Below are positions 17,301 through 25,331 of a stretch of DNA of 64,000 nt, one piece after another (the stretch's first letter is position 1; each line of letters opens with the position of its first letter). The notes beneath the pieces were generated by a model that was not told the DNA's origin, ran no database searches, and saw nothing but the letters and a program-made list of their open reading frames with translations. The translations under genes and the position numbers were made by a program. Origin of the DNA: Lachnospiraceae bacterium (GTDB lineage: Bacteria > Bacillota > Clostridia > Lachnospirales > Lachnospiraceae); assembly GCA_016281605.1 (NCBI GenBank), contig JAEEJA010000095.1:62001-126000 (forward strand), in the 5' to 3' direction.

Positions 17301-18551
17301 TTGGATAAGAAATACAGAAAAACCGAACTTCTGGTGCCAGCCGGCAGCTTAGAGGTTCTTAAGATAGCAGTGCTCTACGGTGCAGATGCAGTTTATATCG
17401 GTGGGGATATGTATGGACTCAGAGCCAGAGCAAAGAACTTTACACTCGACAAGATGGAGGAGGGCATCGCATTTGCCCATTCCCGTGGCGTTAAGGTATA
17501 TGTTACAGCAAATATTACGGCTCATGATAGGGATTTAGAGGGAATCCGGAAGTACTTCAACGAACTTAATGCTCTGGGAGTAAACAGGCCCGATGCCCTT
17601 ATTATATCGGATCCGGGTGTGTTTACCATAGCTCGGGAAGTGTGTCCTGAGATAGATATCCACATATCCACACAGGCAAACAATGTTAATTCCGGGACCT
17701 ATAACTTCTGGAGATCTCTCGGTGCAACCCGAGTTGTGAGCGCTCGAGAGCTTTCGCTTAAAGAGATAAAGACAATCCGAGAGAGTATTCCTGAAGACTT
17801 TGAAATCGAGACCTTTGTTCACGGAGCTATGTGTATATCCCATTCCGGAAGGTGCCTTCTAAGTCACTATTTTACCGGAAGAGATGCCAATCTGGGGGCA
17901 TGTACTCATCCATGCCGATGGAAGTACTATATAGTTGAAGAGAAAAGACCCGGAGAATATCTACCGATAGAGGAGAATGAAAGAGGAACCTATATATTTA
18001 ACTCTAAGGATTTATGCATGATAGAGCACATCCCTGACCTTATGGATGCAGGTATAGACAGCTTTAAGATTGAAGGAAGGATGAAGACAGCACTTTATGT
18101 AGCCTGTGTTGCCAGAACTTATCGTAAAGCAATAGATGATTTCTTAGAATCTCCTGAGAAGTATGAAAAAAACAAGGACTGGTACTTGGATGAGATTGCC
18201 AAATGTACCTACAGGCAGTACACAACGGGATTCTTCTATGGTCCTACCACTCACGAGGCCCAGATTTACGATAATAATACCTACGTTACAAATTATATAT
18301 TCCTGGGAATTATAGATAGGATGGATGAAGATGGAATCGCATGGTTTCAGCAAAAAAATAAATTCTCGGTTGGAGATAAGATAGAGATAATGAAGCCTGA
18401 CGGAAGCAATATAGATGCTGAAGTGCTCGAGATGTACAACGAAGATCACGAGGCTATCGAAAACTGTCCACACGCAAGTGTTATGGTTGGTGTCAAGCTT
18501 TCAAGCACTAACCTAAAGGAATTTGATATCTTAAGAGTTTCCGGAGAATGA
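17301..18551 (+). CDS. trhP: U32 family peptidase, TrhP-type tRNA hydroxylation protein
   Basis: The start chosen is the TTG at 17301, nine bases after GGAGG, giving 416 residues beginning with a short DKKYRKTELLVPAGS. The U32 signature is clear: ETFVHGAMCISHSGRCLLSHYF and GACTHPCRWKYY, whose cysteines probably bind an iron-sulfur cluster, and FKIEGRMKTALYVA. Proteins of this group (YegQ/TrhP) are needed for prephenate-dependent 5-hydroxyuridine formation at tRNA position 34; earlier annotations call them collagenases or proteases. The usual partner gene trmR (O-methyltransferase) is not adjacent. Assignment to the tRNA role rather than another U32 subgroup is by overall similarity. Confidence 0.85.
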   Translation: MDKKYRKTELLVPAGSLEVLKIAVLYGADAVYIGGDMYGLRARAKNFTLDKMEEGIAFAHSRGVKVYVTANITAHDRDLEGIRKYFNELNALGVNRPDALIISDPGVFTIAREVCPEIDIHISTQANNVNSGTYNFWRSLGATRVVSARELSLKEIKTIRESIPEDFEIETFVHGAMCISHSGRCLLSHYFTGRDANLGACTHPCRWKYYIVEEKRPGEYLPIEENERGTYIFNSKDLCMIEHIPDLMDAGIDSFKIEGRMKTALYVACVARTYRKAIDDFLESPEKYEKNKDWYLDEIAKCTYRQYTTGFFYGPTTHEAQIYDNNTYVTNYIFLGIIDRMDEDGIAWFQQKNKFSVGDKIEIMKPDGSNIDAEVLEMYNEDHEAIENCPHASVMVGVKLSSTNLKEFDILRVSGE

Positions 18552-18565
18552 TAAATATAGAAATA

Positions 18566-18600
18566 AAAAAGGGAGTCCCTCGGGATTCCCTTTGTTGTTA
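18566..18600. terminator. Bidirectional terminator between trhP and the cold-shock gene
   Basis: AAAGGGAGTCCC and GGGATTCCCTTT (18568-18593) form a 12-bp stem with one G-T pair and a two-base loop. On the minus strand it is followed by a T tract (the cold-shock gene side), and on the plus strand by TTTGTTGTT. Confidence 0.75.
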
Positions 18601-18660
18601 CTCCTCATTAGCAAATATCCATCTATTATAAAATGATTTATGCAATGATAATAACTTTAA

Positions 18661-18864
18661 TTATTCAGCTACCTTTACAACGTTAGCTGCCTGTGGTCCT
18701 TTTTCGCCCTCAACAACGTCAAACTCAACTGTTTCGTTGTCATCAAGAGATCTGTAACCATCCATCTGAAGTGCAGAAAAATGTACGAATACATCATTTC
18801 CTGTTTCATCTGAGATAAAGCCATAGCCTTTCTTTGCATTAAACCACTTAACTGTTCCTCTCAT
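18661..18864 (-). CDS. Cold-shock domain protein (CspA family)
   Basis: A 67-residue single cold-shock domain. RNP1 (KKGYGFIS, about 12-19) and RNP2 (VFVHFSAL, about 25-32) are intact, and the chain starts [16 protein letters not shown]. It binds single-stranded RNA and DNA and acts as an RNA chaperone. An AGGAGG site precedes the ATG, and a TTGACT/TATCTT promoter lies upstream with a leader of about 55 bases. The leader can fold a CGTTGA/TCAACG hairpin, which may relate to temperature control, though it is shorter than classic cspA leaders. Confidence 0.95.
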   Translation of the reverse strand: MRGTVKWFNAKKGYGFISDETGNDVFVHFSALQMDGYRSLDDNETVEFDVVEGEKGPQAANVVKVAE

Positions 18865-18924
18865 ACTAATTGTGCCTCCTAAGACAAAAATTCGTTGACT
18901 TACTTAAATGTTTTCAACGTCATA

Positions 18925-18953
18925 AAGATAGCATAATTACACTATAAAGTCAA
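18925..18953 (-). promoter_or_regulatory. Promoter of the cold-shock gene
   Basis: Minus-strand TTGACT (18948-18953) and TATCTT (18925-18930) are 17 bases apart. The -35 boxes of this promoter and of the divergent tRNA promoter are only 28 bases apart. Confidence 0.65.
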
Positions 18954-18981
18954 TTATTAATTTTTAGATACTTCGTTTTCC

Positions 18982-19010
18982 TTGACGTATAAGCAGTTTA
19001 GGTGTATCAT
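18982..19010 (+). promoter_or_regulatory. Promoter of tRNA-Pro
   Basis: TTGACG (18982-18987) and TATCAT (19005-19010) lie 17 bases apart and 40 bases upstream of the mature tRNA. Confidence 0.6.
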
Positions 19011-19049
19011 TTTATATGTTCTTGTTATTATCAATAAGACAAATGTATA

Positions 19050-19123
19050 CGGGGCGTGGCGTAGCTTGGTAGCGCGCTTGACTGGGGGGCAAGAGGTCGT
19101 CGGTTCAAATCCGGTCGCCCCGA
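19050..19123 (+). tRNA. tRNA-Pro (anticodon GGG)
   Basis: A 74-base tRNA folds with acceptor CGGGGCG paired to CGCCCCG, a D arm around GCGTAGCTTGGTAGCGC, and anticodon loop CTGGGGG with GGG at 34-36. The T arm is GTCGG-TTCAAAT-CCGGT with two wobble pairs, and the discriminator is A. The 3' CCA is not encoded (TTA follows). The last anticodon-stem pair (31-39) is A opposite G, a mismatch. It stands alone with its own promoter and a terminator at 19133-19167. Confidence 0.93.
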
Positions 19124-19132
19124 TTATTCATG

Positions 19133-19167
19133 GAGACATCAGGAAGATTCTTTTGTCTCTTTTTTTT
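19133..19167 (+). terminator. Rho-independent terminator after tRNA-Pro
   Basis: GAGACA (19133-19138) and TGTCTC (19154-19159) form a stem followed by eight T residues. Confidence 0.7.
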
Positions 19168-19185
19168 ATCGCAGAGTATGACAAC

Positions 19186-19214
19186 TTTACAATTATGGAA
19201 AGATGGTATAAAAT
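19186..19214 (+). promoter_or_regulatory. Promoter of tcdA, placed for a leaderless mRNA
   Basis: TTTACA (19186-19191) and TAAAAT (19209-19214, within TATAAAAT) are 17 bases apart. The tcdA ATG is at 19218, only three bases after the -10 box, so transcription should start at or next to the start codon. Confidence 0.6.
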
Positions 19215-19217
19215 AAC

Positions 19218-19919
19218 ATGGATAGTCAGTTTATACGAACAGAGTTAATAATAGGAGAAGAGGCAGTTTCGCGCCTTGCCCAAAGCAGGGTTATAATCTT
19301 TGGCATCGGAGGTGTAGGAGGATACACTTGTGAAGCACTTGCGAGAGGTGGTATAGGGCACTTCGACCTTGTGGACAAAGACGTAGTTGATGTTTCAAAT
19401 ATTAATAGGCAGATAATAGCATTGCATGATACTGTAGGAAGATATAAAACCGAGGTTATGAAGGAAAGGATATTATCCATAAATCCGTGTGCTGAGGTTG
19501 TTATTCATAACACATTTTTCCTGCCTGAAAACTCTGATGATTTTGATTTTAATAATTATGATTATGTAATAGATGCAGTAGATACAGTAACTGCGAAGCT
19601 CGAAATTATTCAAAAAGCGAAGGCAACAGGTGTTCCTGTTATTAGTGCGATGGGAGCCGGTAATAAGCTGGATGCAGGTGCATTTAAAGTGGCTGATATC
19701 TACGATACGAAGGTCTGCCCGCTAGCAAGGGTTATGAGAAAGGAATTAAAGGTTAGAGGCATAAAAAACTTAAAAGTTGTATATTCTGAAGAAAAGCCGG
19801 TAAACACAGCCGAGAGGACACCCGGAAGTATATCCTATGCTCCCGGCATCTGTGGTCTAATGATTGCGGGAGAGGTTATTAAAGATCTGACTTTAGGATT
19901 TAGTATAAACAATCATTAA
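19218..19919 (+). CDS. tcdA: tRNA threonylcarbamoyladenosine dehydratase
   Basis: The 233-residue ThiF/E1-like enzyme cyclises t6A37 of tRNAs to ct6A with ATP. It begins MDSQFIRTELIIGEEAV, matching family N-termini, and carries the nucleotide-binding VIIFGIGGVGGYTCEALARGG (about 25-45), the LVDKDVVDVSNINRQ segment, DYVIDAVDTVTAK, and VISAMGAGNKLD. A cysteine in YDTKVCPLARVMRKELK matches the family. No Shine-Dalgarno sequence precedes the ATG, and the promoter ends three bases before it, suggesting a leaderless message. A 16-base tandem duplication spans the stop codon. Confidence 0.92.
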   Translation: MDSQFIRTELIIGEEAVSRLAQSRVIIFGIGGVGGYTCEALARGGIGHFDLVDKDVVDVSNINRQIIALHDTVGRYKTEVMKERILSINPCAEVVIHNTFFLPENSDDFDFNNYDYVIDAVDTVTAKLEIIQKAKATGVPVISAMGAGNKLDAGAFKVADIYDTKVCPLARVMRKELKVRGIKNLKVVYSEEKPVNTAERTPGSISYAPGICGLMIAGEVIKDLTLGFSINNH

Positions 19920-19935
19920 TATAAACAATCATTAA
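19904..19935 (+). repeat. Perfect 16-bp tandem duplication across the tcdA stop
   Basis: TATAAACAATCATTAA occurs at 19904-19919 and again directly at 19920-19935. The first copy contains the last codons and stop of tcdA. Confidence 0.9.
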
Positions 19936-19971
19936 GAAACCGGAAAACTTGCAATAATACGGAGGGATGAG

Positions 19972-21237
19972 ATGGGATACTTAAAAGATGAAAAAGTGAG
20001 AAAAATTTTATTCGTCGGAACATGTCTGATGATAATATTTTTTGCATTATACAATATAGACAGTTTATGGAAGTTGGCGCAATACCTTATAGGTGTTATC
20101 TTCCCCTTTATACTGGGTGGAGCGATTGCCTTTCTTCTAAATGTGCCCATGAGACAGCTTGAAAAAAGACTTTTCAGGAACAGAAAGAAGTATCCCGGAA
20201 GTAAGTGGCAAACATTGAGAAGAGTTATATCCCTTATTGTTACACTTATACTAGCCTTAGCGATTGTAGGTCTGATAACTTATCTGGTGCTTCCAAAACT
20301 GACGGATACTATTACACAGCTTGTAAAGCAGATTCCATCCGGTGTTAAAAACGTGAGCAACTGGGCAAAAACAACATTTAAGGACTACCCATATATATTA
20401 AATCCGATTATGGATTTTACTGAAAACTGGCAGGATTTACTTGAAAAAGGCGTAAATCTTATCAAAAAATATATTAATAATATTTTATCAGGAAGTATCG
20501 ATGCTGTAAGTGGAATCATATCCGGCTTCATCACATTTATCATTGGACTTGTTTTCTCCATATATGTTCTTTCAATCAAGGAAAAACTTGGAGAACAGGC
20601 AAAAAAGATAATATATGCCATGTTAAAAAAGGATAAGGCTGACGTCCTTCTGGAAGTCGCAGGTATGACTCACAGAACATTTTCTCATTTTATAGCAGGA
20701 CAGTGTTTGGAGGCATGCATAATCTTCGGACTTTTCATAATTACCTTGAACATTTTTGATATTCCTTACGCTTTGCTTATCAGTATTATTATTGCAGTGT
20801 TGTCGCTGATTCCTATAGTTGGATCATTTACAGGTTGTGCTATAGGCGCCCTTCTTATACTGATAGCTAATCCGGTAAAAGCGATTGTATTCGTTGTTTT
20901 GTTTATAGTTGTTATTCAGATAGAGGCAAATGTTATCTATCCACATGTGGTTGGAAATCAGGTGGGACTGCCCGGTATATGGGTTCTTGCTTCTGTTACA
21001 ATAGGAGGTAATCTCTTCGGTATAGTAGGAATGCTTGTATTTATTCCGCTTGTATCAGTGCTTTACTCACTGTTCAGAACCTTTATATATAAGCGTTTGA
21101 ATGCTAAAAATATAACTATCAAAACCGTACAACCCTGGGAAATAGAGGATGATGACGATATGGATTACGACCCTGCTGAAAAGTATAAAAAAGCCGTAAT
21201 GATTGAAAGTAAGACGGACAATAAAAAGAAAAAATAA
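19972..21237 (+). CDS. AI-2E family (PerM/YtvI-like) membrane transporter
   Basis: A 421-residue polytopic protein with about eight membrane segments: two near residues 15-50, one at 80-105, a soluble stretch of about 110-165, and the rest from 175 to 360. It ends in a long acidic-basic tail. The segments IPIVGSFTGCAIGALLILI and QIEANVIYPHVVGNQVGLPGIWVLASV are the AI-2E family signature. Members export autoinducer-2, act as Na+/H+ antiporters or have unknown roles, so the substrate is open. It follows tcdA after 52 bases with an AGGGATGAG site and ends at a strong terminator. Confidence 0.88.
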   Translation: MGYLKDEKVRKILFVGTCLMIIFFALYNIDSLWKLAQYLIGVIFPFILGGAIAFLLNVPMRQLEKRLFRNRKKYPGSKWQTLRRVISLIVTLILALAIVGLITYLVLPKLTDTITQLVKQIPSGVKNVSNWAKTTFKDYPYILNPIMDFTENWQDLLEKGVNLIKKYINNILSGSIDAVSGIISGFITFIIGLVFSIYVLSIKEKLGEQAKKIIYAMLKKDKADVLLEVAGMTHRTFSHFIAGQCLEACIIFGLFIITLNIFDIPYALLISIIIAVLSLIPIVGSFTGCAIGALLILIANPVKAIVFVVLFIVVIQIEANVIYPHVVGNQVGLPGIWVLASVTIGGNLFGIVGMLVFIPLVSVLYSLFRTFIYKRLNAKNITIKTVQPWEIEDDDDMDYDPAEKYKKAVMIESKTDNKKKK

Positions 21238-21241
21238 TAAT

Positions 21242-21280
21242 AAAAACTCAGTCGGAGATTAGAGGCCGACTGAGTTTTTT
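21242..21280. terminator. Bidirectional terminator, AI-2E gene and alpha-galactosidase
   Basis: AACTCAGTCGG (21245-21255) and CCGACTGAGTT (21266-21276) make a perfect 11-bp stem with a T tract on both sides. The ACTCAGTCGG arm also occurs in the dispersed repeats at 27.0, 49.7 and 50.8 kb. Confidence 0.85.
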
Positions 21281-23610
21281 TATACTCTTTCAATTGTTAT
21301 TATGTTGGATTGCATATCTCCGTGACTCCATTCGCCTCTGTAAGGTCTGGTAGCTTCTAAGTTCGGACCCAGGCAGATACCTGCTTCCATAAGAAGCCTA
21401 CCTGTCATTATAGCTTCGGTTCCGTCAAAACCATCTTTGATTCGATATCTAAAATCAGGATTAAGTCCACAAAGCTGTACCCTGTCACTTGGCATATTAG
21501 GAGTGTTTTTCTCTTTTACTATAGCTGCAATTCCTTTATCCTTTTCTTCAGTTACATAAACCCATACATGAAGGTTATTTTGAGTATTTTTGTAAAATGA
21601 AGAATCCTGGAAAATATTTCTATATTTTTTATAAAAATCTATTGTCTTTTTTAGAAAAGTCTTATCTTCTTCATTTAGGTCGGCCGGATTCATCTCTATG
21701 CCAAAACCGCCGAAGGATGCAACAGCAAAGCGTGTGAGCAGCGGAGTTATACGTCCGGTCTGATGATTTGGAACTGCTGATATATGAGAACTTACGCACA
21801 CAGGTGGATAACCATAGCTGTAACCTTCCTGTATATCCAATCTTTCATAAGCATCTGTGTCATCGCTTGCCCAGATTTGTGGGAAGAAACAAAGAGAAGC
21901 AAGATCAAAGCGATTTCCACCGGATGAACAGCCTTCAAAAAGTATGTCGGGATAGCTTTCTGTCAGTCTTTTGAGTATATCGTAGAATCCCAATACATAT
22001 CTATGATAAACCTCACCCTGTCTCTTTGCAGGAAGATACTTCGAGTATGCATCTGAAAAAATACGGTTCATATCCCATTTTACATATGTTATATTAGCTG
22101 ACGAGAGTATGTCGCTAATTGAATGTACTATATAGTCTCTAACTTCGGGATTGATAAGATCAAGTAAACGCTGCTGTCTTCCTTCACTGTGAGGTTTTCC
22201 CGGAATATCTATAACCCACTCCGGATGCTTCTCAAAAAGCTCGCTGTCTACATTTATCATTTCAGGCTCTATCCAGAGACCAAATTGTAACCCTGTTTCA
22301 TTTATTTTTTCACAAAGACCTTTTAAGCCATTAGGAAGCTTATATTTATTTACAAACCAATCACCAAGACTTGATGTGTCGTCATCCCTGTGTCCAAACC
22401 AACCATCATCCATTACAAAGAGTTCTATACCGAAGTCCGAAGCGCTTTTTGCAAGGTTTGTAAGCTTCTCTTCATTAATATCAAAGTAAGCTGCCTCCCA
22501 ACTGTTAATAAGTATAGGTCTTGGAGAATGAGCATATTTTCCGCGTAATATATGTTTTTTTACAAAATTTTGCATATTAAGAGAGGCTTTTCTATATCCT
22601 TCGCAACTATAGGTCATAACTGCCTCAGGAGAACGAAGGGACTCTGTCGGATTTAAAAGATAAGAAAATCCCGTAGGATTGATACCTGTAAGGAATCTGG
22701 TTTTGCCAAATCCACTGACATCTACACTTTCATAATGGTTTCCGCTGTAGATAAGATTTGATGCGTATACTGAACCGTAATTTTCGGTAGCGCACTCGTC
22801 AGATATAAAAATCAAGGGATTTGCTCTGCTTGAAGTTGTACCTGTAAAGGATGAATTAACAAATCTCCCGGCAGGAAGTGTTAACTCTTGCTTTTGCATC
22901 TCCTCACCCCATCTGCCGGTAAAGTATGTAATCTTATATTTGTTTGAATCAAAGTCTAACTGATTACTCATAAAACGCTCTACTCTGACAGGATAAGGAG
23001 AGTTGTTTTCAAGTTTTACAGATCTTGTTATGATATTGGTGTCCTCATACACAAGAAAATCCAGCACCAGTATAACATCATTATTCGTCTTTTCTTTATC
23101 TTTATAGGTGTTTAAATCCTTCAAAAGTATAGAAAGGTGGTTATTATCACCGGAAATACCGTAGGAAGCCGGAAGTTCTCCTTGGGATGATGAACTTCTT
23201 TCTACTATACCATCCATAGTACATACAGAAATATCCTTCATAGATGGAAGTTTATTATCTATAGTATGATGCACATACACAAAGTCAGAAGTTCTGCTTC
23301 CATTTTCATATATTAATTCTATAAAAGGCTCTCTTATATCACCCTTTCCAAGGGACGATACTACAAATCGTGTATCCTCCATAGAAAGTGGAGGTGTGTC
23401 TTTATTGTAGGATACTGTATTTCCCATTTCATGCAGATGTAGCTCTGTAGCCTCTTCCGGGAAAAGCTCACCATCCTCATCCATGGAAGAAGGATTTAGA
23501 ATAGGAGCACCAAAATAAAGTTCTATAAGGTGTCCCGTTTTTGACACTCGGAAAATATAATTGATTTCTTTTGTCATCAGGTAAAATGTATCATTTTTAA
23601 AGTATATCAT
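21280..23610 (-). CDS. Alpha-galactosidase, glycoside hydrolase family 36
   Basis: A 776-residue enzyme that removes terminal alpha-galactose from raffinose-type sugars and galactomannan fragments. The N-terminal beta-sandwich (about 1-340) precedes the catalytic barrel. Key pieces are FVMDDGWFGHRDDD (about 399-411), FGLWIEPEMINVDSEL, the nucleophile in YVKWDMNR (D513), GCSSGGNRFDL and the acid/base in WASDDTDAYERL (D583). There is no signal peptide, so imported sugars are hydrolysed inside. The gene lies 26 bases after psd, which may be co-transcription without functional linkage. No sugar transporter is adjacent. Confidence 0.94.
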   Translation of the reverse strand: MIYFKNDTFYLMTKEINYIFRVSKTGHLIELYFGAPILNPSSMDEDGELFPEEATELHLHEMGNTVSYNKDTPPLSMEDTRFVVSSLGKGDIREPFIELIYENGSRTSDFVYVHHTIDNKLPSMKDISVCTMDGIVERSSSSQGELPASYGISGDNNHLSILLKDLNTYKDKEKTNNDVILVLDFLVYEDTNIITRSVKLENNSPYPVRVERFMSNQLDFDSNKYKITYFTGRWGEEMQKQELTLPAGRFVNSSFTGTTSSRANPLIFISDECATENYGSVYASNLIYSGNHYESVDVSGFGKTRFLTGINPTGFSYLLNPTESLRSPEAVMTYSCEGYRKASLNMQNFVKKHILRGKYAHSPRPILINSWEAAYFDINEEKLTNLAKSASDFGIELFVMDDGWFGHRDDDTSSLGDWFVNKYKLPNGLKGLCEKINETGLQFGLWIEPEMINVDSELFEKHPEWVIDIPGKPHSEGRQQRLLDLINPEVRDYIVHSISDILSSANITYVKWDMNRIFSDAYSKYLPAKRQGEVYHRYVLGFYDILKRLTESYPDILFEGCSSGGNRFDLASLCFFPQIWASDDTDAYERLDIQEGYSYGYPPVCVSSHISAVPNHQTGRITPLLTRFAVASFGGFGIEMNPADLNEEDKTFLKKTIDFYKKYRNIFQDSSFYKNTQNNLHVWVYVTEEKDKGIAAIVKEKNTPNMPSDRVQLCGLNPDFRYRIKDGFDGTEAIMTGRLLMEAGICLGPNLEATRPYRGEWSHGDMQSNIITIERV

Positions 23611-23636
23611 GATTCTATCCTCGTATTACACATAAT

Positions 23637-24443
23637 TTACGCCTTTTGTCCAAGACACTCACCCAACTTAACAGGTACTTCTATCTCCCGCTTTGTTGCC
23701 TCAAAGTAGAAGTTATCAATATTTACTTTATCTTTTTGAAGCAGGATAATTATAGTTGAACCACCGTACAAAAAGCACCCCTTCTCTTCGCCGCGCTTTA
23801 CTATGCGTGCTTCATGATGATTTTTGATTTTTCCTACCAGCATGGCACCTACTTCCATTTGTATGATTTTTCCAAAATTTTCGGTATCCATAAGGGTATA
23901 CTCTCTGCAATTTTCGGCAAAAACAGGTGTATGTCTAAGTGCGATAGGCTGAACTGTATGAAGTACGCCCGGGATAAATCTGTTGTTCGCTTTTTTTGCA
24001 TTGTCAGGGTAAGCATATCTGTGATAATGATTTACACAAAGTCTGAAAATAAGGACAGTTCCGTCTTCATAAAGAGAAGCGAGTTTTTTGCTTCTAAGCA
24101 AATCCGAGATGTGATAATTGCTTTGCTTTACGGGAATTACGAGATCCCCTGTAATCTTATATGCACTCAATAAACCATCGCAGGGAGATATAAAGTGTGT
24201 CGGATAGTAATCGATAGGTCTGAGTTCAGGTTTTATATGTCTTGAAAAACAATCATTGAAATTTTCATAGTTTTCATCTATATATTCATCTGGATTTATA
24301 TGATTCATTTTCATAAAAACCGGTATAAGCCACTTTGAATACGGACTATCCATATAACTCCCCGCAAGCTGCGATACTTTCCTGTTTGTGAGTAGTTTTA
24401 GAGCGACTCTGCCGGGAAAAGTTTCGTATAAAAATTTTAACAT
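23637..24443 (-). CDS. psd: Phosphatidylserine decarboxylase
   Basis: The 268-residue proenzyme converts phosphatidylserine to phosphatidylethanolamine at the membrane. It shows FISPCDGLLSAY (catalytic Asp), CVNHYHRYAYPDN (His) and the self-cleavage site GGSTIIILLQKDKV near the C-terminus. Cleavage before the Ser would create the pyruvoyl group. The GGST form, rather than LGST, is seen in clostridial-type enzymes. The next gene upstream is pssA, which supplies the substrate; they are separated by a strong hairpin, so psd may have its own promoter in the A+T-rich gap. Confidence 0.93.
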   Translation of the reverse strand: MLKFLYETFPGRVALKLLTNRKVSQLAGSYMDSPYSKWLIPVFMKMNHINPDEYIDENYENFNDCFSRHIKPELRPIDYYPTHFISPCDGLLSAYKITGDLVIPVKQSNYHISDLLRSKKLASLYEDGTVLIFRLCVNHYHRYAYPDNAKKANNRFIPGVLHTVQPIALRHTPVFAENCREYTLMDTENFGKIIQMEVGAMLVGKIKNHHEARIVKRGEEKGCFLYGGSTIIILLQKDKVNIDNFYFEATKREIEVPVKLGECLGQKA

Positions 24444-24530
24444 GAATTTTACCTCTCTGTGTATTAATTATAATATTATTTTTAGGAAAATTTCAGTTGA
24501 ATTATGAATTAATACTAATTATTTAACAAA

Positions 24531-24556
24531 AGTAGCATCATAAAAATGATGCTACT
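24531..24556 (-). terminator. Terminator downstream of pssA
   Basis: AGTAGCATCAT and ATGATGCTACT form a perfect 11-bp stem with a four-base loop, followed on the minus strand by TTTGTT. Confidence 0.75.
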
Positions 24557-24580
24557 AAAATGTTACTTGTTATTAAAGTA

Positions 24581-25276
24581 TTATGAATATAATTTTGCAA
24601 AAAGTAATGCTATAAACTCCAGAGCTCCGATGCTTATTAGTGCCATAAGTCCCTTACTTCCGGGCTTTGGAATTTTTATTTTACTTAAGAAAAGGATTCC
24701 TACAATAACCATAACCACAAAGTAAGGTATGGTTACATCCCACTTGGTTATAAACTGTATAAGCAGGACATTGGGGAAGATAAGAGCTGAAGAAGTAACA
24801 GGAAGGCCCTCATATGTTTTACGAACTGTCTTTTCTGTTTTTTGTCTTTCTTCCTCTGCAACATTGAAGTAAGCAAGTCTTATAAGTGCAGCCAGTATGT
24901 AAAGAAGGATGATGATCCAGAAGATAAGAGCTGCGTGCCATGGGATAAATCCATGATGAAGCTTAATCTTTGGAACTTCTTCAATCTTTGGATTAACACG
25001 AATCATGGCATTACCTATACAAGCAGGTAAAGCGCCAAATGCGAGCAAGTCGGATAATGAATCAATCTGAATACCGAACTTTTGTCCAAATTCTGTTCTG
25101 TCTTTTTTACTTCTTGCAACTTTGCCATCGAATGCATCACAAAGTCCGCAAAATAATAAGAAAAATACACCCATATAAGGATGACCGTTTCCGTTAAGAG
25201 ATACACATATACCCAGTCCCGCAGACAGGACAGACATATAGGTTAGTATAACAGTATAATCATAAACTCCTAGCAT
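24581..25276 (-). CDS. pssA: CDP-diacylglycerol-serine O-phosphatidyltransferase
   Basis: I use the ATG at 25276 because GGAGG lies four bases upstream; the frame could extend seven codons further. The 231-residue membrane enzyme makes phosphatidylserine from CDP-diacylglycerol and serine. The CDP-alcohol phosphotransferase motif is complete: DAFDGKVARSKKD followed by GIQIDSLSD, matching DGxxARx(8)Gx(3)Dx(3)D (about residues 47-75). About six membrane segments surround it. It belongs with psd downstream and the flippase-like protein upstream, a small phospholipid gene group. Confidence 0.92.
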   Translation of the reverse strand: MLGVYDYTVILTYMSVLSAGLGICVSLNGNGHPYMGVFFLLFCGLCDAFDGKVARSKKDRTEFGQKFGIQIDSLSDLLAFGALPACIGNAMIRVNPKIEEVPKIKLHHGFIPWHAALIFWIIILLYILAALIRLAYFNVAEEERQKTEKTVRKTYEGLPVTSSALIFPNVLLIQFITKWDVTIPYFVVMVIVGILFLSKIKIPKPGSKGLMALISIGALEFIALLFAKLYS

Positions 25277-25331
25277 AATTCCTCCAAATATTTCCACCCA
25301 TAATAATTGTTATTATAATCTGTATTATACG

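Noticed and set aside
21242-21280. A fifth copy of the dispersed repeat
   Set aside because: It shares only the ACTCAGTCGG arm and is fully explained as a bidirectional terminator between convergent genes; kept as a possible relative only.
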